Positions 47,944 to 57,565 of a stretch of 64,000 nucleotides of DNA are shown piece by piece; the first letter of the stretch is position 1, and every line of letters starts with the position of its first letter. The DNA comes from Candidatus Methylomirabilota bacterium. GTDB lineage: Bacteria; Methylomirabilota; Methylomirabilia; Rokubacteriales; CSP1-6. Under the pieces are notes generated by a model, which did no database searches, had not been told where the DNA came from, and was given only the letters and a program-made list of their open reading frames with translations. Both the position numbers and the translations under genes were made by a program. The stretch covers positions 62,001 through 126,000 of the forward strand of contig DASTFB010000087.1 in the NCBI GenBank assembly GCA_035709005.1. The letters are read 5' to 3'.

Positions 47944-49761
47944 TTAAGCGCCCTCCCACAGCCCTTCGGCGACGCCAGCGTCCCGATAGGCCGTGCGGAT
48001 CTGGTCCAGATTGCGGGTAAAGAGCAGGCCGATCTTGGCGAACGGCTCGAAGACCGGGCCCTGCCCCTCGATGAGCGGGAAACTCACCTTCGGGAGCTTG
48101 TCCCACTGTGCGTGCACCGCGGTGCTCACCGCGGTGAGCCGGCTGTAGAATTCCTCGCGCTCCCGCGCCGCCCGCTTCACGAGGGGCGTGATCACGCAGT
48201 CGATCGTCTGGCGCGCCCGGGCCGCGCCCTCCAGCGCTACCTCGGCGAGGGGAACGACCGTCACCCCCAGCTCGCTCAGGAAGCGCTGCAGCAGCCGGCC
48301 CAGCGAGTCCTGCAGCAGGACCTCGGGCAGCCCCACCGTCTTCATGTCGCGGTGGCCGAGCTGCCGAGCGTCGGCGTACAGCTGGTCGCGCAGCCATTCG
48401 ACGTGGGCCCGGTTCTCCTCGTCCTTCCACCACTGCCGGATCATCTTCTTGCCCCAGTAGCGGATGGTCGTGTAGTAGATGTCCCGCTTCAGGATCTTCT
48501 GGGCGATGCCGCGCCAGGAATAGAACTTGGCCATCGCGTTGATGGCCGCCATCTGCAGCTCGTAGGGCGACATGCGGCGAGGCTGGTGCACCGTGTGGTG
48601 GCCGTCGTAGAGCGACCAGTTGTCGTTGATCACGTACTTTTCGCCGTTGGCGTACAGCGATTCCCAGTCGGGCGAGCCCGGAATGGGCGTGAGGATCATG
48701 AACTGCACGGAGTCGATGTCGTGCTTGAGCGCGAACTCCGCCGTGGCATCGATGGTCTCCAGGTCGTCCTCGTCCGAGCCGACCACGAACATGCCGTGGA
48801 TCCGGATCTTGTGGGCGTGGAACCGCTCGATGGAGCGCTCGATCTTGGCCAGGTCCTGCTTCTTCTGGAAGAGCTTCAACGTCCGGGGGTTGATCGACTC
48901 GAAGCCGACGTAGACATTGAAACAGTTGGAGTCGCGCATGAGCTGCAAAAGCTCGGGGTCGTCCACCGTCTCCGTCCGCACCTGGGCGCCCCACTCCGGG
49001 GTGAGCCCGCGGTCGATCATCCCCCGCAGCAGCTCCTTCACCCGTTTCTTGTTCGCGGTGAAGATGTCGTCGGCGAAGAAGGCGTACATGGCGTCCTTGT
49101 GCACAGCCAGCTCCTCGAGCACGCGGCCGATCGAATGTGTCCGGAAGGCGTGGCCGTACATGCCCGGCACCGAGCAGAAGGTGCACGAGAAGGGACACCC
49201 TCGGGAGGTGGCGATGGAGATGACCCCACCGGCCTTCCAGCCCCTGATCAAGTGGTAGTCGGGAATGGGGTTGACGTCGAGGTTGGGGATCTTGGGCCGC
49301 TCGGGATTGTGCACGGCCCGGCCGTCGACCAGGTACGAGAGGTTCTGGATCTTCTCGAAGCCGCCGCCGCGCTCGATGGCCTCGACCAGTTCCTGAAACG
49401 CGAACTCGCCCTCGCCCCGGATGACGAAATCGGCGTGCCGGAGTCCTTCCTCGGCCAGGAAGCTCGTGTGCGTCCCCCCCATGACGACGAGCCCGCCGGC
49501 CTCGCGGACCTTGTCGGCCAGCCGGTAGGACTGGGGCGCCGTGGACGTGATGGCCGAGATTCCCACCAGGTCGGCCGACAGCACGTCGTTCATGTCGATC
49601 GGATGGATGTCCTCGATGTAGGTTCGCGTGTCGTAGCCCCGGGCTCGCATGATGGTGGCCAGGAGGACGGAGCCCAGCCGGGGAATGCACACGCGGCTGT
49701 AGATGTGCAGGTGGGTGCTCTTGGGCTCGACGAACACCAGTTTCTTGAGCGCACGCTTCAT
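47944..49761 (-). CDS. B12-binding radical SAM protein
   Basis: 605 aa from ATG 49761, which has GAGGAGA about 8 bp before it. Residues 1-150 form a cobalamin-binding fold (RLGSVLLATIMRARGYDTRT, DLVGISAITSTAPQSYRLAD, GGTHTSFLAEEGLRHADFVI). The radical SAM core has CxxxCxxC in SRGCPFSCTFCSVPG (about 205), GFESINPRTLKL and later strands; the C-terminal 200 residues are helical and unassigned. Such enzymes often methylate or rearrange unactivated carbons, e.g. in lipids or natural products. The substrate is unknown. It is the last gene of the long minus-strand run; a terminator follows. Confidence 0.88.
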   Translation of the reverse strand: MKRALKKLVFVEPKSTHLHIYSRVCIPRLGSVLLATIMRARGYDTRTYIEDIHPIDMNDVLSADLVGISAITSTAPQSYRLADKVREAGGLVVMGGTHTSFLAEEGLRHADFVIRGEGEFAFQELVEAIERGGGFEKIQNLSYLVDGRAVHNPERPKIPNLDVNPIPDYHLIRGWKAGGVISIATSRGCPFSCTFCSVPGMYGHAFRTHSIGRVLEELAVHKDAMYAFFADDIFTANKKRVKELLRGMIDRGLTPEWGAQVRTETVDDPELLQLMRDSNCFNVYVGFESINPRTLKLFQKKQDLAKIERSIERFHAHKIRIHGMFVVGSDEDDLETIDATAEFALKHDIDSVQFMILTPIPGSPDWESLYANGEKYVINDNWSLYDGHHTVHQPRRMSPYELQMAAINAMAKFYSWRGIAQKILKRDIYYTTIRYWGKKMIRQWWKDEENRAHVEWLRDQLYADARQLGHRDMKTVGLPEVLLQDSLGRLLQRFLSELGVTVVPLAEVALEGAARARQTIDCVITPLVKRAAREREEFYSRLTAVSTAVHAQWDKLPKVSFPLIEGQGPVFEPFAKIGLLFTRNLDQIRTAYRDAGVAEGLWEGA

Positions 49762-49899
49762 GGGCGAGGTCTCCTCAGGTGCTGAGGCCAGATGTTCCGA
49801 TGGGTTGGGCACACGCTAACACCCGGCTCTTGCCATTGTCAAACGACTGACCAGTGGCTACCCATCCCCACCCATAGGGGTTGCCGTCGGGACCCGCCC

Positions 49900-50421
49900 C
49901 TACTTGGTGTTGGTCTTGGCGAGGACGCGGGGCTTGGGCAGAGCGACGGGCTTGACCTTGTCCTCTTTGAGGAGGCCTTTGAGCTGATTGACGGTCTCCG
50001 AGAACTGCGACACGTCCTGGAACTGCCGGTACACCGAGGCGAAGCGGACGTAGGCGACCTGGTCCAGCCGCTTGAGGTGCTCCATCACCATGTCCCCCAG
50101 CTCCATGCTGGAGGTCTCCTTCTCGGCGCGCTCGTGCAGGCGGGCCTCGATGTCGGCCACGATGTCGTCGACCTTCTGCACCCCCACCGAGCGCTTCTCG
50201 CACGCCTTGAGGATGGAGCTCCGGAGCTTCTGGCGATCGAACGGCTCCCGCCGTCCGTCGCGCTTGGCCACGTGCGGCAGGACGTCCTCGATGTACTCGT
50301 ACGTCGTGTAGCGGCGGTGACACTTGAGGCATTCCCGGCGACGCCGGATGAACTCCCCCTCCCGGCCAACGCGCGAGTCCACGACGCGGTCCTCGGTGTG
50401 ACCGCAGAACGGACACTTCAT
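49900..50421 (-). CDS. nrdR: Transcriptional repressor NrdR
   Basis: 173 aa. The zinc ribbon is MKCPFCGHTEDRVVDSR with RRRRECLKCHRRYTTYE, followed by an ATP-cone (VAKRDGRREPFDRQKLRSSI, VYRQFQDVSQF). NrdR represses ribonucleotide reductase genes in response to dATP/ATP. The C-terminus is about 20 residues longer than E. coli NrdR and Lys/Pro-rich (VKPVALPKPRVLAKTNTK). It lies 13 bp after glyA in the minus-strand run. Confidence 0.95.
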   Translation of the reverse strand: MKCPFCGHTEDRVVDSRVGREGEFIRRRRECLKCHRRYTTYEYIEDVLPHVAKRDGRREPFDRQKLRSSILKACEKRSVGVQKVDDIVADIEARLHERAEKETSSMELGDMVMEHLKRLDQVAYVRFASVYRQFQDVSQFSETVNQLKGLLKEDKVKPVALPKPRVLAKTNTK

Positions 50422-50434
50422 CGGGCCCCTCCCC

Positions 50435-51682
50435 TCACTTGCGGCGATCCGGATACAACGGGAACCGGCTCGTCAGCTCCTGGACCTCGCCCCGGACCTG
50501 GGCCTCTACCGCCGGGACCCCCAGGTTGGTGAGCACCCGGTCGATGAGCTCGGCGATCCGCGCCATCTCGGCCTCGCGCATGCCCCGCGTCGTCACGGCG
50601 GGGGTGCCGAGGCGGATTCCGCTCGTCACCATGGGACTGCGGGTGTCGAACGGGACGGTGTTCTTGTTGGCCGTGATCCACGCCCGGTCGAGGGCCTCCT
50701 GCGCATCCTTGCCGGTGATCTTGCGGTCGGTGAGGTCCACGAGGAGCAGATGGGTGTCGGTGCCTCCGCTGACCAGCCGATACCCGCGGGCCAGGAGCGC
50801 CTCGGCCAGCGCAGCCGCGTTGCGCACCACCTGCTGCTGGTAGGCCGGCCACTCCGGCGTGAGCGCCTCCCGGAACGCCACCGCCTTGGCGGCGATGACG
50901 TGCATGAGCGGCCCGCCCTGGACTCCCGGCATCACCACCTTGTCCAGCGTCGCCGCGTCCTGCGCGCGACACATCACCATGCCGCCTCGGGGTCCGCGGA
51001 GCGTCTTGTGCGTCGTGGTGGTGACGAAATCGGCGTGGCCGATCGGGGACGGGTGCAGGCCCGCGGCCACCAGCCCGGCCGGATGCGCGATATCGGCCAT
51101 CAGCGCCGCGCCCACCTCGCGGGCGATGTCCCCGAAGGGGGCGAAGTCGATGGCCCGGGGGAAGGCCGAGCCGCCGGCGATGATCATCCGGGGGCGATGC
51201 TGGCGGGCGAGGTCACGCACCTGGTCGAGGTCGATGCGTTCGGTGTCCCGGCGCACCCCGTAGGGAACGACGTTGTAGAGCTTGCCGGAGTAGTTCACCG
51301 GGCTGCCCGCCGTGAGGTGTCCGCCGTGCGAGAGGTTCGGGCCCAGGACGGTGTCGCCGGGCTTCAGCACGGTGAAATACACGGCCATGTTGGCCTGGGC
51401 GCCCGAGTGCGGTTGCACGTTGACGTGCTCGGCGCCGAACAGCTCCCTGGCGCGGCTGATGGCCAGCTCCTCGGCGATGTCGACGACCTCGCAGCCGCCG
51501 TAGTAGCGGCGCCCGGGATACCCCTCGGCGTACTTGTTGGTCATCACCGAGCCCAGCGCTTCCAGGACCGCCTCCGAGACGAAATTCTCGGACGCGATCA
51601 GCTCGAGGTTGCGATGCTGGCGCTGGGTCTCCTCGCGGAGGGCCTTGGCGATGTCGGGATCGACCTCAGCGAGCCGGGACAT
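50435..51682 (-). CDS. glyA: Serine hydroxymethyltransferase
   Basis: 415 aa from ATG 51682. PLP enzyme converting serine + THF to glycine + 5,10-methylene-THF. Visible motifs: [62 protein letters not shown] and [15 protein letters not shown] with the PLP lysine. The start overlaps the rpiB end by 17 bp. Its one-carbon product feeds the formyl-THF steps of purN and purH in the same run. Confidence 0.96.
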   Translation of the reverse strand: MSRLAEVDPDIAKALREETQRQHRNLELIASENFVSEAVLEALGSVMTNKYAEGYPGRRYYGGCEVVDIAEELAISRARELFGAEHVNVQPHSGAQANMAVYFTVLKPGDTVLGPNLSHGGHLTAGSPVNYSGKLYNVVPYGVRRDTERIDLDQVRDLARQHRPRMIIAGGSAFPRAIDFAPFGDIAREVGAALMADIAHPAGLVAAGLHPSPIGHADFVTTTTHKTLRGPRGGMVMCRAQDAATLDKVVMPGVQGGPLMHVIAAKAVAFREALTPEWPAYQQQVVRNAAALAEALLARGYRLVSGGTDTHLLLVDLTDRKITGKDAQEALDRAWITANKNTVPFDTRSPMVTSGIRLGTPAVTTRGMREAEMARIAELIDRVLTNLGVPAVEAQVRGEVQELTSRFPLYPDRRK

Positions 51683-52142
51683 GCGGATCCTCCCGCGCGA
51701 CCAGACGCTCCAGAGCGGCAAGCTTCTCCACGCGACGGGTGTGACGCCCAGCCGCGAAGTCGGTCCTGAGCCAGGTCTCGACGATCGAGAACGCCGTCTC
51801 CCGCGGCAGGACGCGGGCCCCCAGGGCGAGGATGTTGGCGTCGTTGTGCTCGCGGCTCATCCGCGCCGCCCCGGCATCGCCGCACACGGCGGCTCGGGCG
51901 CCCGGGACCTTGTTGGCCGCGATCGCCATCCCGATGCCGGTGCCGCACACCAGCACGCCGCGCGCGGCCTTGCCCCGAGCGACGGCTTCGGCCACGACCG
52001 CCGCGAAATCGGGATAGTCCACGATCTCGGCCGAGTGGGTGCCGAAATCGAGGACCTCGTGGTCGCGCGCCGTCAGCCACAGCTTGAGCTCCTCCTTGAG
52101 GGCGAAGCCGGCGTGATCGGCGCCGAGCGCGATGACCCACAT
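51666..52142 (-). CDS. rpiB: Ribose-5-phosphate isomerase B
   Basis: 158 aa from ATG 52142. [20 protein letters not shown] opens the RpiB/LacAB fold; [38 protein letters not shown] (with the active-site Cys) and [16 protein letters not shown] are all conserved. It interconverts ribose-5-P and ribulose-5-P, feeding PRPP for purine synthesis. The longer upstream reading in this frame belongs to the nagB region and is not coding. Confidence 0.95.
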   Translation of the reverse strand: MWVIALGADHAGFALKEELKLWLTARDHEVLDFGTHSAEIVDYPDFAAVVAEAVARGKAARGVLVCGTGIGMAIAANKVPGARAAVCGDAGAARMSREHNDANILALGARVLPRETAFSIVETWLRTDFAAGRHTRRVEKLAALERLVAREDPHVPAR

Positions 52143-52177
52143 ATCCCGCCAACCATACCGGTGGGGGGTGGAACGTG

Positions 52178-52936
52178 TCAAGGTACCAAGATGTCGGGGG
52201 ACAGCAGCTCCGGGCTCGCGTCCCGGTCGAGCAGGATCGTGCAGTTGGGGTGGCGTCTCAGGATCGAGCCCGGGACCTCGGGGGTGATCGGCCCGGCCGC
52301 GAGACCGGCGATCGCCCGCCGCTTGGCCGGACCGCTCACGAGGACGACCACCTCCCGGGCGGCGAGAATGGTGGCCAGCCCCAGCGTGACCGCGCGGTCG
52401 GACACGGCGCCACCGGCCAGGGCGAGGTTGACCCCGTCGGTCTTGATGTAGGCCACGGTCTCCGGTAGCAGGGTCACCGGCCGCGTCGAGGAATCGAGAG
52501 GTCCGCCCGGCTCGTTGGAGGCCAGGTGCGCGTTGGGTCCCAGGCCGAGCATCACCAGGTCGAGGCCCCCGCAGCGGGCGATGGTCTGCTCGTAGCCCTG
52601 GCACATCGCGTCGAGATCGTCGGCCTCGACACGGAAGGGATGGCAGCGCTCCTGCGGGACCGCGGCCCAGCCCACGAACTCCCTGCGCACCTGGCGCCAG
52701 AAGTAGCCGTCGACCGGCGCGGGCGGACACAGCTCGTCCACCGAGAACACGCGCAGACGCGAGAAGTCGACGGGGTCCCGAGCCTGCATGTCGCGGAGCC
52801 GCGCGTACATCCGCCGTGGCGTTCTCCCCGCCGGCACCGCCACCGCCAGCGCGGGGGTGGCTCGCACCCGGTCACGCAGGAGCTCGGATGCCGCCACGGC
52901 GAGCTCGTCGGCGTCACGGACGACGGCGAACCGCAT
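52178..52936 (-). CDS. Glucosamine-6-phosphate deaminase / 6-phosphogluconolactonase-family protein
   Basis: 252 aa. NagB-like fold: LAVAVPAGRTPRRMYARL is the phosphate loop, FSVDELCP the position of the conserved Asp-Glu, and LGLGPNAHLASNEPGGPLDS matches NagB's LGxGxDGHIAFNEPG, although DG is changed to NA. This favours deaminase over lactonase, but the Asp-Gly change makes activity uncertain. It would link amino-sugars to fructose-6-P. It lies between the MBL nuclease gene (3 bp upstream) and rpiB. Confidence 0.75.
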   Translation of the reverse strand: MRFAVVRDADELAVAASELLRDRVRATPALAVAVPAGRTPRRMYARLRDMQARDPVDFSRLRVFSVDELCPPAPVDGYFWRQVRREFVGWAAVPQERCHPFRVEADDLDAMCQGYEQTIARCGGLDLVMLGLGPNAHLASNEPGGPLDSSTRPVTLLPETVAYIKTDGVNLALAGGAVSDRAVTLGLATILAAREVVVLVSGPAKRRAIAGLAAGPITPEVPGSILRRHPNCTILLDRDASPELLSPDILVP

Positions 52937-52939
52937 GCC

Positions 52940-54318
52940 TCAGAGCGCCACACGGGCGCCGTGGGCGGCGACCGCGACACGCGGCCAGCCCAGCTCGCGG
53001 ACGATCACCTCGCACAGGGCGCTTGCCGCCGCCGGTTCTCCGTGCACGGCGTAGGTGGCCGCCGGCGGCCGCTGGAAGCCCTTCAGCCACCGGAGCAGGT
53101 CCTGCTGGTCGGCATGGGCGGACAAGGCGTCGGTCGTCAAGATCGTCGCCCGCACGGGCATCTCTTCGCCGAAGATCCTGACCGAGCGCGCGCCCTCGCA
53201 CAGCGATCGTCCGCGTGTGCCGGGCGCCTGGTAGCCGGCGAACAGCACCGTGGTCCGCTCGTCACCGAGCCGGCGGCGGAGGTGGTGGAGGATCCGTCCT
53301 CCGGTGGCCATCCCGCTTCCTGCGATGATGACCAGCGGGCCCTCCACGTCATTGAGCCGCTTCGAGTCCTCGGCGGACGGCGACAGATGGAAGCGGGCCG
53401 GGGCGAAGGGCCTCGTGCCCGCCGCGCCCGTGCGCGACGTCTCGTCGTCGTGCTCCTCGGGATGGCGGGCGTAAGCCACCGTCGCGGCGATCGCCATGGG
53501 GCTGTCCAGGTACACGGGCAGCGCCGGCACTCGATCCTCTTCCTCGAGCTGGCGCAGGAGGTAGAGCAGCTGCTGCGTCCGCCCCACGGCGAAGGCGGGG
53601 ATCAGCAGCGCGCCCCGGCGCTCGACGGCCCGCCGCATCGCCTGCACGATCACCGGCGTGCCGTCATCGGGCGGGTGGAGCCGGTTGCCGTAGGTGGATT
53701 CGACCAGAAGCGTGTCGGCCTGCAGCACCGGCTGGGGATCCTGCATGATCGGCACGCCGTAGCGGCCGAGATCACCCGAGTACACGAGCCGCTTGCCCGC
53801 CAGCTCGAGCTCGACCGTGGAGGTCCCCAGGATGTGGCCGGCCGGAACCGCGCGGCCAATCCCGGCGCGGGAGCGAAGCGAGCGTCGAAGCGTATCGGCC
53901 GCAGCAGGGCCAGCGCCCGTGCCGCGTCTTCGCCGGTGAACAGCGGCAGCGCGGGGGTGTGGCGCGTCGCCCGCACCTTGTTGCGAAAGGCCGCCTCCTC
54001 TTCCTCGAGCCGGGCGGCATCCGGCAGCATGATGGCGAGCACATCCGCTGTGCCCGGTGAGCAGTACACGGCCCCGGCGTAGCCGTTGCTCACGAGCCGG
54101 GGCAGGTAGCCGCTGTGGTCCAGGTGGGCGTGGGAGAGCAGGACGGCGTCGAGCCCGGCGGCCTCGACTGGGGACGCGGCCCAGTTGGGCTCGCGCAGCT
54201 CACGCAGCCCCTGAAACAGCCCGCACTCGAGAAGTACCTGGGCGCCGCCAGCGTCGACGAGGAACTTGGCGCCCGTCACGGTGCCGGCGGCGCCGTGAAA
54301 GGTGAGCGATGCCGTCAC
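52940..54318 (-). pseudogene. RNA-processing metallo-beta-lactamase/beta-CASP nuclease, frameshifted
   Basis: Two frames make one protein of about 460 aa. The N-terminal frame (54318 down to about 53840) begins SLTFHGAAGTVTGAKFLVDA and has the metal motif LSHAHLDHSGYLPRL. The C-terminal frame (down to 52940) contains VYSGDLGRYG, ADTLLVESTYGNR, AFAVGRTQQLLYLL, IAGSGMATGGRILHHL and DALSAHADQQDLL, all typical of the YSH1/CPSF-like beta-CASP exonuclease family. The break falls at GGCCGGCCGG (53836-53845), where the expected GHILG loop (metal-binding His) is lost; one extra G or one extra GGCC unit would restore it. It may be a real mutation or a sequencing/assembly slip. Confidence 0.8.
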
Positions 54319-55550
54319 TCGCCGTGGGCCGCGGGCGGCAGCCCCGCCCGACGGCCAGTGCCGATCACCGCAGGGGGAAACTCGAACGATTCCCGTATCG
54401 CGCCGGCGACGCCCAGGCCCACCAGCCGGGCGATGTCCAGGCGCGCCTCGGCCGCCCGGATCTCGTCCGCGCCGACGCGGGTGGAGGGATGCCGGGGGAC
54501 GAAGAGGGTGCAGCAGTCGGCGTCGGGCTCGATGGAGATCTCGAAGGTCCCGAGGCGCTGGGCCTCACCGGTGATCTCGAGCTTGTCCATGCCGACCAGC
54601 GGGCGGAGCACGGGCAGTCCCGCGACCTCATCGATGCGGGACAGGTTGGTGAGCGTCTGCGAGGCCACCTGACCCAGACTCTCGCCGGTGATCAGGGCCT
54701 CGGCCCCCATCGGGCGTCCCAGCGCCTCGGCGATCCTCACCATCATCCGCCGATACACGACGACCCGGATCGGCGGGGGCACGCTCAGCACCACCTCGCG
54801 CTGGATCTCGCCCAGCGGCACCAGCAGCAGGTCGGACCGATACTGCCACTGCGTGAGCCGCTCTACGAGCGCGCGGGCCTTGGCCTGGGAGGTGGCCGGC
54901 AAGTAGGGCACGCTGTGGAAGTGCACGAAGATCACCCGGCAGCCGCGCTTCATCATCCGCCAGGCCGCCACCGGCGAGTCGATGCCTCCCGACAGCAACG
55001 CTGCCACCGTTCCGCTGACGCCGACGGGCAGGCCGCCCGGCCCCGGCACGGGGTCGGCGTAGACGAAGGTCTCAGCGGGCAGGACCTCGACGTGGACCTC
55101 CAGCTCGGGCTCGCGCAGATTCACCCGGACGGCGTTCTGCAGCCGGGCGAGGACGAAGGCGCCCAGCTCCCGGTTCAGCTCCACCGACGTCAGCGGATAG
55201 CTCCGGAAGGCCCGCCGCGCCGAAATCCGGAACGATCGGAACGTGCGCTCGTCGACGACCCGGCCGACCGCCGCCTTCATCGCGTCCACTGTGGACGGCA
55301 CCCGGTAGGCGACGGCCACGCTGCTCACCCCGCACACCCGGGCGGTGCGGTCACGCACGGCCTCGGCGCATCCCGAGTCGCCGAGCTCCAGAAGGATCCG
55401 CCCGGGAAGCTGGCGCACGGTCACCTGCCCGAGATCGGCGGTGGCTCGGCTGAGGTTGCGGGCCAGGCGGCGCAGGAACAGCGGACGGTTGCCACGCTTC
55501 AGGCTGATCTCGTGATAGTGGACGATGACGGCGGCGTGCAGGCGGCTCAT
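54315..55550 (-). CDS. thiI: tRNA 4-thiouridine synthetase ThiI (without rhodanese domain)
   Basis: 411 aa. A ferredoxin-like plus THUMP N-terminus (HYHEISLKRGNRPLFLRRLA; FRISARRAFRSYPLTSVELN), the PP-loop ATPase motif LLSGGIDSPVAAW (about 185) and VHFHSVPYLPATSQAKARAL, LITGESLGQVASQTLTNL. The catalytic region has DCCTLFVPRHPST with the Cys corresponding to E. coli Cys344. There is no C-terminal rhodanese domain, as in many bacteria. Makes s4U8 in tRNA and may supply sulfur for thiamine. ATGA overlap with the MBL nuclease gene. Confidence 0.93.
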   Translation of the reverse strand: MSRLHAAVIVHYHEISLKRGNRPLFLRRLARNLSRATADLGQVTVRQLPGRILLELGDSGCAEAVRDRTARVCGVSSVAVAYRVPSTVDAMKAAVGRVVDERTFRSFRISARRAFRSYPLTSVELNRELGAFVLARLQNAVRVNLREPELEVHVEVLPAETFVYADPVPGPGGLPVGVSGTVAALLSGGIDSPVAAWRMMKRGCRVIFVHFHSVPYLPATSQAKARALVERLTQWQYRSDLLLVPLGEIQREVVLSVPPPIRVVVYRRMMVRIAEALGRPMGAEALITGESLGQVASQTLTNLSRIDEVAGLPVLRPLVGMDKLEITGEAQRLGTFEISIEPDADCCTLFVPRHPSTRVGADEIRAAEARLDIARLVGLGVAGAIRESFEFPPAVIGTGRRAGLPPAAHGE

Positions 55551-55560
55551 CGAGGACCTG

Positions 55561-56355
55561 TCAGTAGAGGCAGCCGGGGAACGTCGACACAGCGGCCCGC
55601 CGGTTCGGGACCCTGTACATCTTCACGCCGCCCTCGGCGCCGGCGAACGGCTCGCCGAGAATACCATCGTGAATGGCCCAGCTGCGACCGCGGACCGAGG
55701 CTTCACCGCCCCGGCGGCGGAACGGCGTGGAGCCATCCAGACGGGCCCACAAATCCCCGTCGGGCTGGAACCCGGCGTGGATGCGGTCCATGCGCTCCCG
55801 CCCCACGAAGTAGTCGCAGCCGTGCCGCTCGTAGAGCAGCGCCGAGTGATAGAAGAGGGGCTCCACCAGGTAGAAGTCACCGCCGAGGAGCTGGCAGAAG
55901 CCATCCATGCATTCCAGCACCCGGCCCAACATCCTGAGCCCACGCCGCACCTGTCCCGGGGCCAACCCATCGCTCAGCGCGCGCAGCTCCTCGGCCACGT
56001 TGCGCGAGGCGGTCCCGAGCAGCGTGTCGTGCCCTTCGTCGTCGCGGTCGATGTCGTAGCGCGGCGCCCGGGGATCGTTGATCTGCACCAGGGCCAGCTC
56101 GGGCGGCCCGAAGACCGACATGCCGACGTCGATGAGCAGCACCGGGTCGCGGTCGTGCTCGCGGGCTCGCAGCTCCACCCGGGCCCAGGGCTTGTCCTCA
56201 CTGGCCGTGACGCGCAACAGGTGCTCGCCGCCGGGACCTTCGAGCCGCCGGGGATCCACGGCATACCGCGCGAGCAGCTCCTCGGGGATCAGCCGCACGT
56301 AGAGCCGCTCGCGCACGCCCAGGGGCAGGGCGTTGAGGCCCAGGATGGAGCTCAT
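55561..56355 (-). CDS. Hypothetical protein, unknown fold
   Basis: 264 aa, family not recognised. It begins MSSILGLNALPLGVRERLYV, has no signal peptide or membrane helix, and is rich in Arg/Asp/Glu. Blocks that look conserved: LIPEELLARYAVDP, YDIDRDDEGHDTLLGTASRN, CMDGFCQLLGGDFYLVEPLF, YHSALLYERHGCDYFVG, VKMYRVPNRRAAV. Three cysteines (CMDGFC, GCDYF) and several His could bind metal or Fe-S, which is only a suggestion. Its ATG overlaps the mobA stop and thiI follows after 10 bp, so it is made with molybdopterin and tRNA-modification genes. Confidence 0.7.
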   Translation of the reverse strand: MSSILGLNALPLGVRERLYVRLIPEELLARYAVDPRRLEGPGGEHLLRVTASEDKPWARVELRAREHDRDPVLLIDVGMSVFGPPELALVQINDPRAPRYDIDRDDEGHDTLLGTASRNVAEELRALSDGLAPGQVRRGLRMLGRVLECMDGFCQLLGGDFYLVEPLFYHSALLYERHGCDYFVGRERMDRIHAGFQPDGDLWARLDGSTPFRRRGGEASVRGRSWAIHDGILGEPFAGAEGGVKMYRVPNRRAAVSTFPGCLY

Positions 56356-56951
56356 CCCGCGCTCCGCTCGGCCAGCGCCCGGGCTCGCTCAAGCTCCTGG
56401 GGGGTGTTGACGTTCATGAAGACGATGTCGGGATCGCCGTAACGACCCAGCTCGTCCTCCTCGATGGGAACCACCTGGACGGCGTCGAAGAAGTCGATGA
56501 TCTTCAGGCGCCCCCGATTCAGCCGCTCCTGCATGGGCGGCAGGCACGTCTTTCGGTAGGCGGCGTGCAGCGTCTCGTACAGGCCATGCACGCGCGGGAT
56601 CACGACGTCGCCGGCGCCCGCCCGCTCGACCACCATTCGCACGATCTCCGGGCGGAGAAACGGCATATCGCAGGCGACGGTGAACGCCGCGTCGCCCGAG
56701 GCCGCCTTCAGGCCGGAGTAGATCCCGCCCAGCGACCCGTGGTCCGGATAGACGTCGGGCACCATCGGCACACCGAGAAAGCCGTACAGCTCCGGAGTGT
56801 TGGTCACGACCAGCACATCATCCACCGCTGATTCCAGGGCCCTCATCACCCGCTCGATGATCCGCCGGCCGCCGAGATCCATCAGCGCCTTGGGCCGGCC
56901 TCCCATGCGGGTGCTCTTGCCGCCCGCCTGGATGACGCCGGTGACCCTCAC
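56352..56951 (-). CDS. mobA: Molybdenum cofactor guanylyltransferase-like protein
   Basis: 199 aa, Rossmann-like nucleotidyltransferase. IQAGGKSTRMGGRPKALMDL is the GTP-binding loop (LAGGxSxRMGxxKxL), PDHGSLGGIYSGLKA and VACDMPFLRPE (Asp for Mg2+) complete the MobA pattern; the C-terminal NVNTPQELERA is also typical. MobA links GMP to molybdopterin for Mo enzymes. The GGRPK version of the loop is one residue longer than usual. Overlaps tsaC by ATGA/GTGA. A CTP-dependent MobA-like transferase is an alternative. Confidence 0.85.
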   Translation of the reverse strand: MRVTGVIQAGGKSTRMGGRPKALMDLGGRRIIERVMRALESAVDDVLVVTNTPELYGFLGVPMVPDVYPDHGSLGGIYSGLKAASGDAAFTVACDMPFLRPEIVRMVVERAGAGDVVIPRVHGLYETLHAAYRKTCLPPMQERLNRGRLKIIDFFDAVQVVPIEEDELGRYGDPDIVFMNVNTPQELERARALAERSAG

Positions 56952-57556
56952 AGGCGGACCGCGCCCTCTCGCAGGACGCGCGGCGCGTCGCCGGTCATGT
57001 CGACAACCGTGGAGGGCGAGCCGCCCGCGGTGGGACCGCCGTCGAGCAGCAACGGCAGCGCTCCGACGAAGTAGGCCAGCACCTCGTCTGCCGTCGTCGG
57101 AGGGGGCGCTCCGGAGGGGTTGGCGCTGGGCGCCGTGATCGGTCCGCCCAGTCCGGCGACCAGCGCCCGGGCCAGCCAGTGGGGGGACAGCCGTACGCCG
57201 ATCGTGGACGTTCCCGCGGTCAGCTCGGCTGGCAGCTCGGAGCGCGCGGGCAGGACCAGGGTGAGCGCGCCCGGCCAGTGGCGCGCCATGAGCGCGCGCG
57301 CCGACTCACCGACCAGGGCGATGCGCTGGGCCATCGCGATGGAGTCGACGAGCACCAGCAGGGGCTTCGACCAGGCCCGCCCCTTGAGGTCGAACACGCG
57401 CCTGACCGCGCCGGCATCGAGCGCGTGGGCGCCGAGGGCGTAGAAGGTCTCGGTGGGAAAGGCCAGGAGACCGCCGCTCTTCAGCACCTCAACCGCCCGC
57501 TCAAGCACTGCCCCGGAAACGCTGGCCGGATCGAGCTTCTGGACCTCTGGCCCCAT
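56948..57556 (-). CDS. tsaC: L-threonylcarbamoyladenylate synthase TsaC/Sua5 family
   Basis: 202 aa. LKSGGLLAFPTETFYALGAH is the YrdC signature (PTxTxYGL), followed by KPLLVLVDS, WPGALTLVLPA, IGVRLSPHWL and ITAPSANPSGAPPPTTADEV, all of the YrdC/Sua5 fold. The length is TsaC-like, without the Sua5 C-terminal domain. It makes threonylcarbamoyl-AMP for tRNA t6A, with TsaB encoded about 10 kb away. GRAWSKPLLVL replaces the common KxRPxxxPL. 9 bp after purE. Confidence 0.93.
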   Translation of the reverse strand: MGPEVQKLDPASVSGAVLERAVEVLKSGGLLAFPTETFYALGAHALDAGAVRRVFDLKGRAWSKPLLVLVDSIAMAQRIALVGESARALMARHWPGALTLVLPARSELPAELTAGTSTIGVRLSPHWLARALVAGLGGPITAPSANPSGAPPPTTADEVLAYFVGALPLLLDGGPTAGGSPSTVVDMTGDAPRVLREGAVRL

Positions 57557-57565
57557 CCCGATCAG

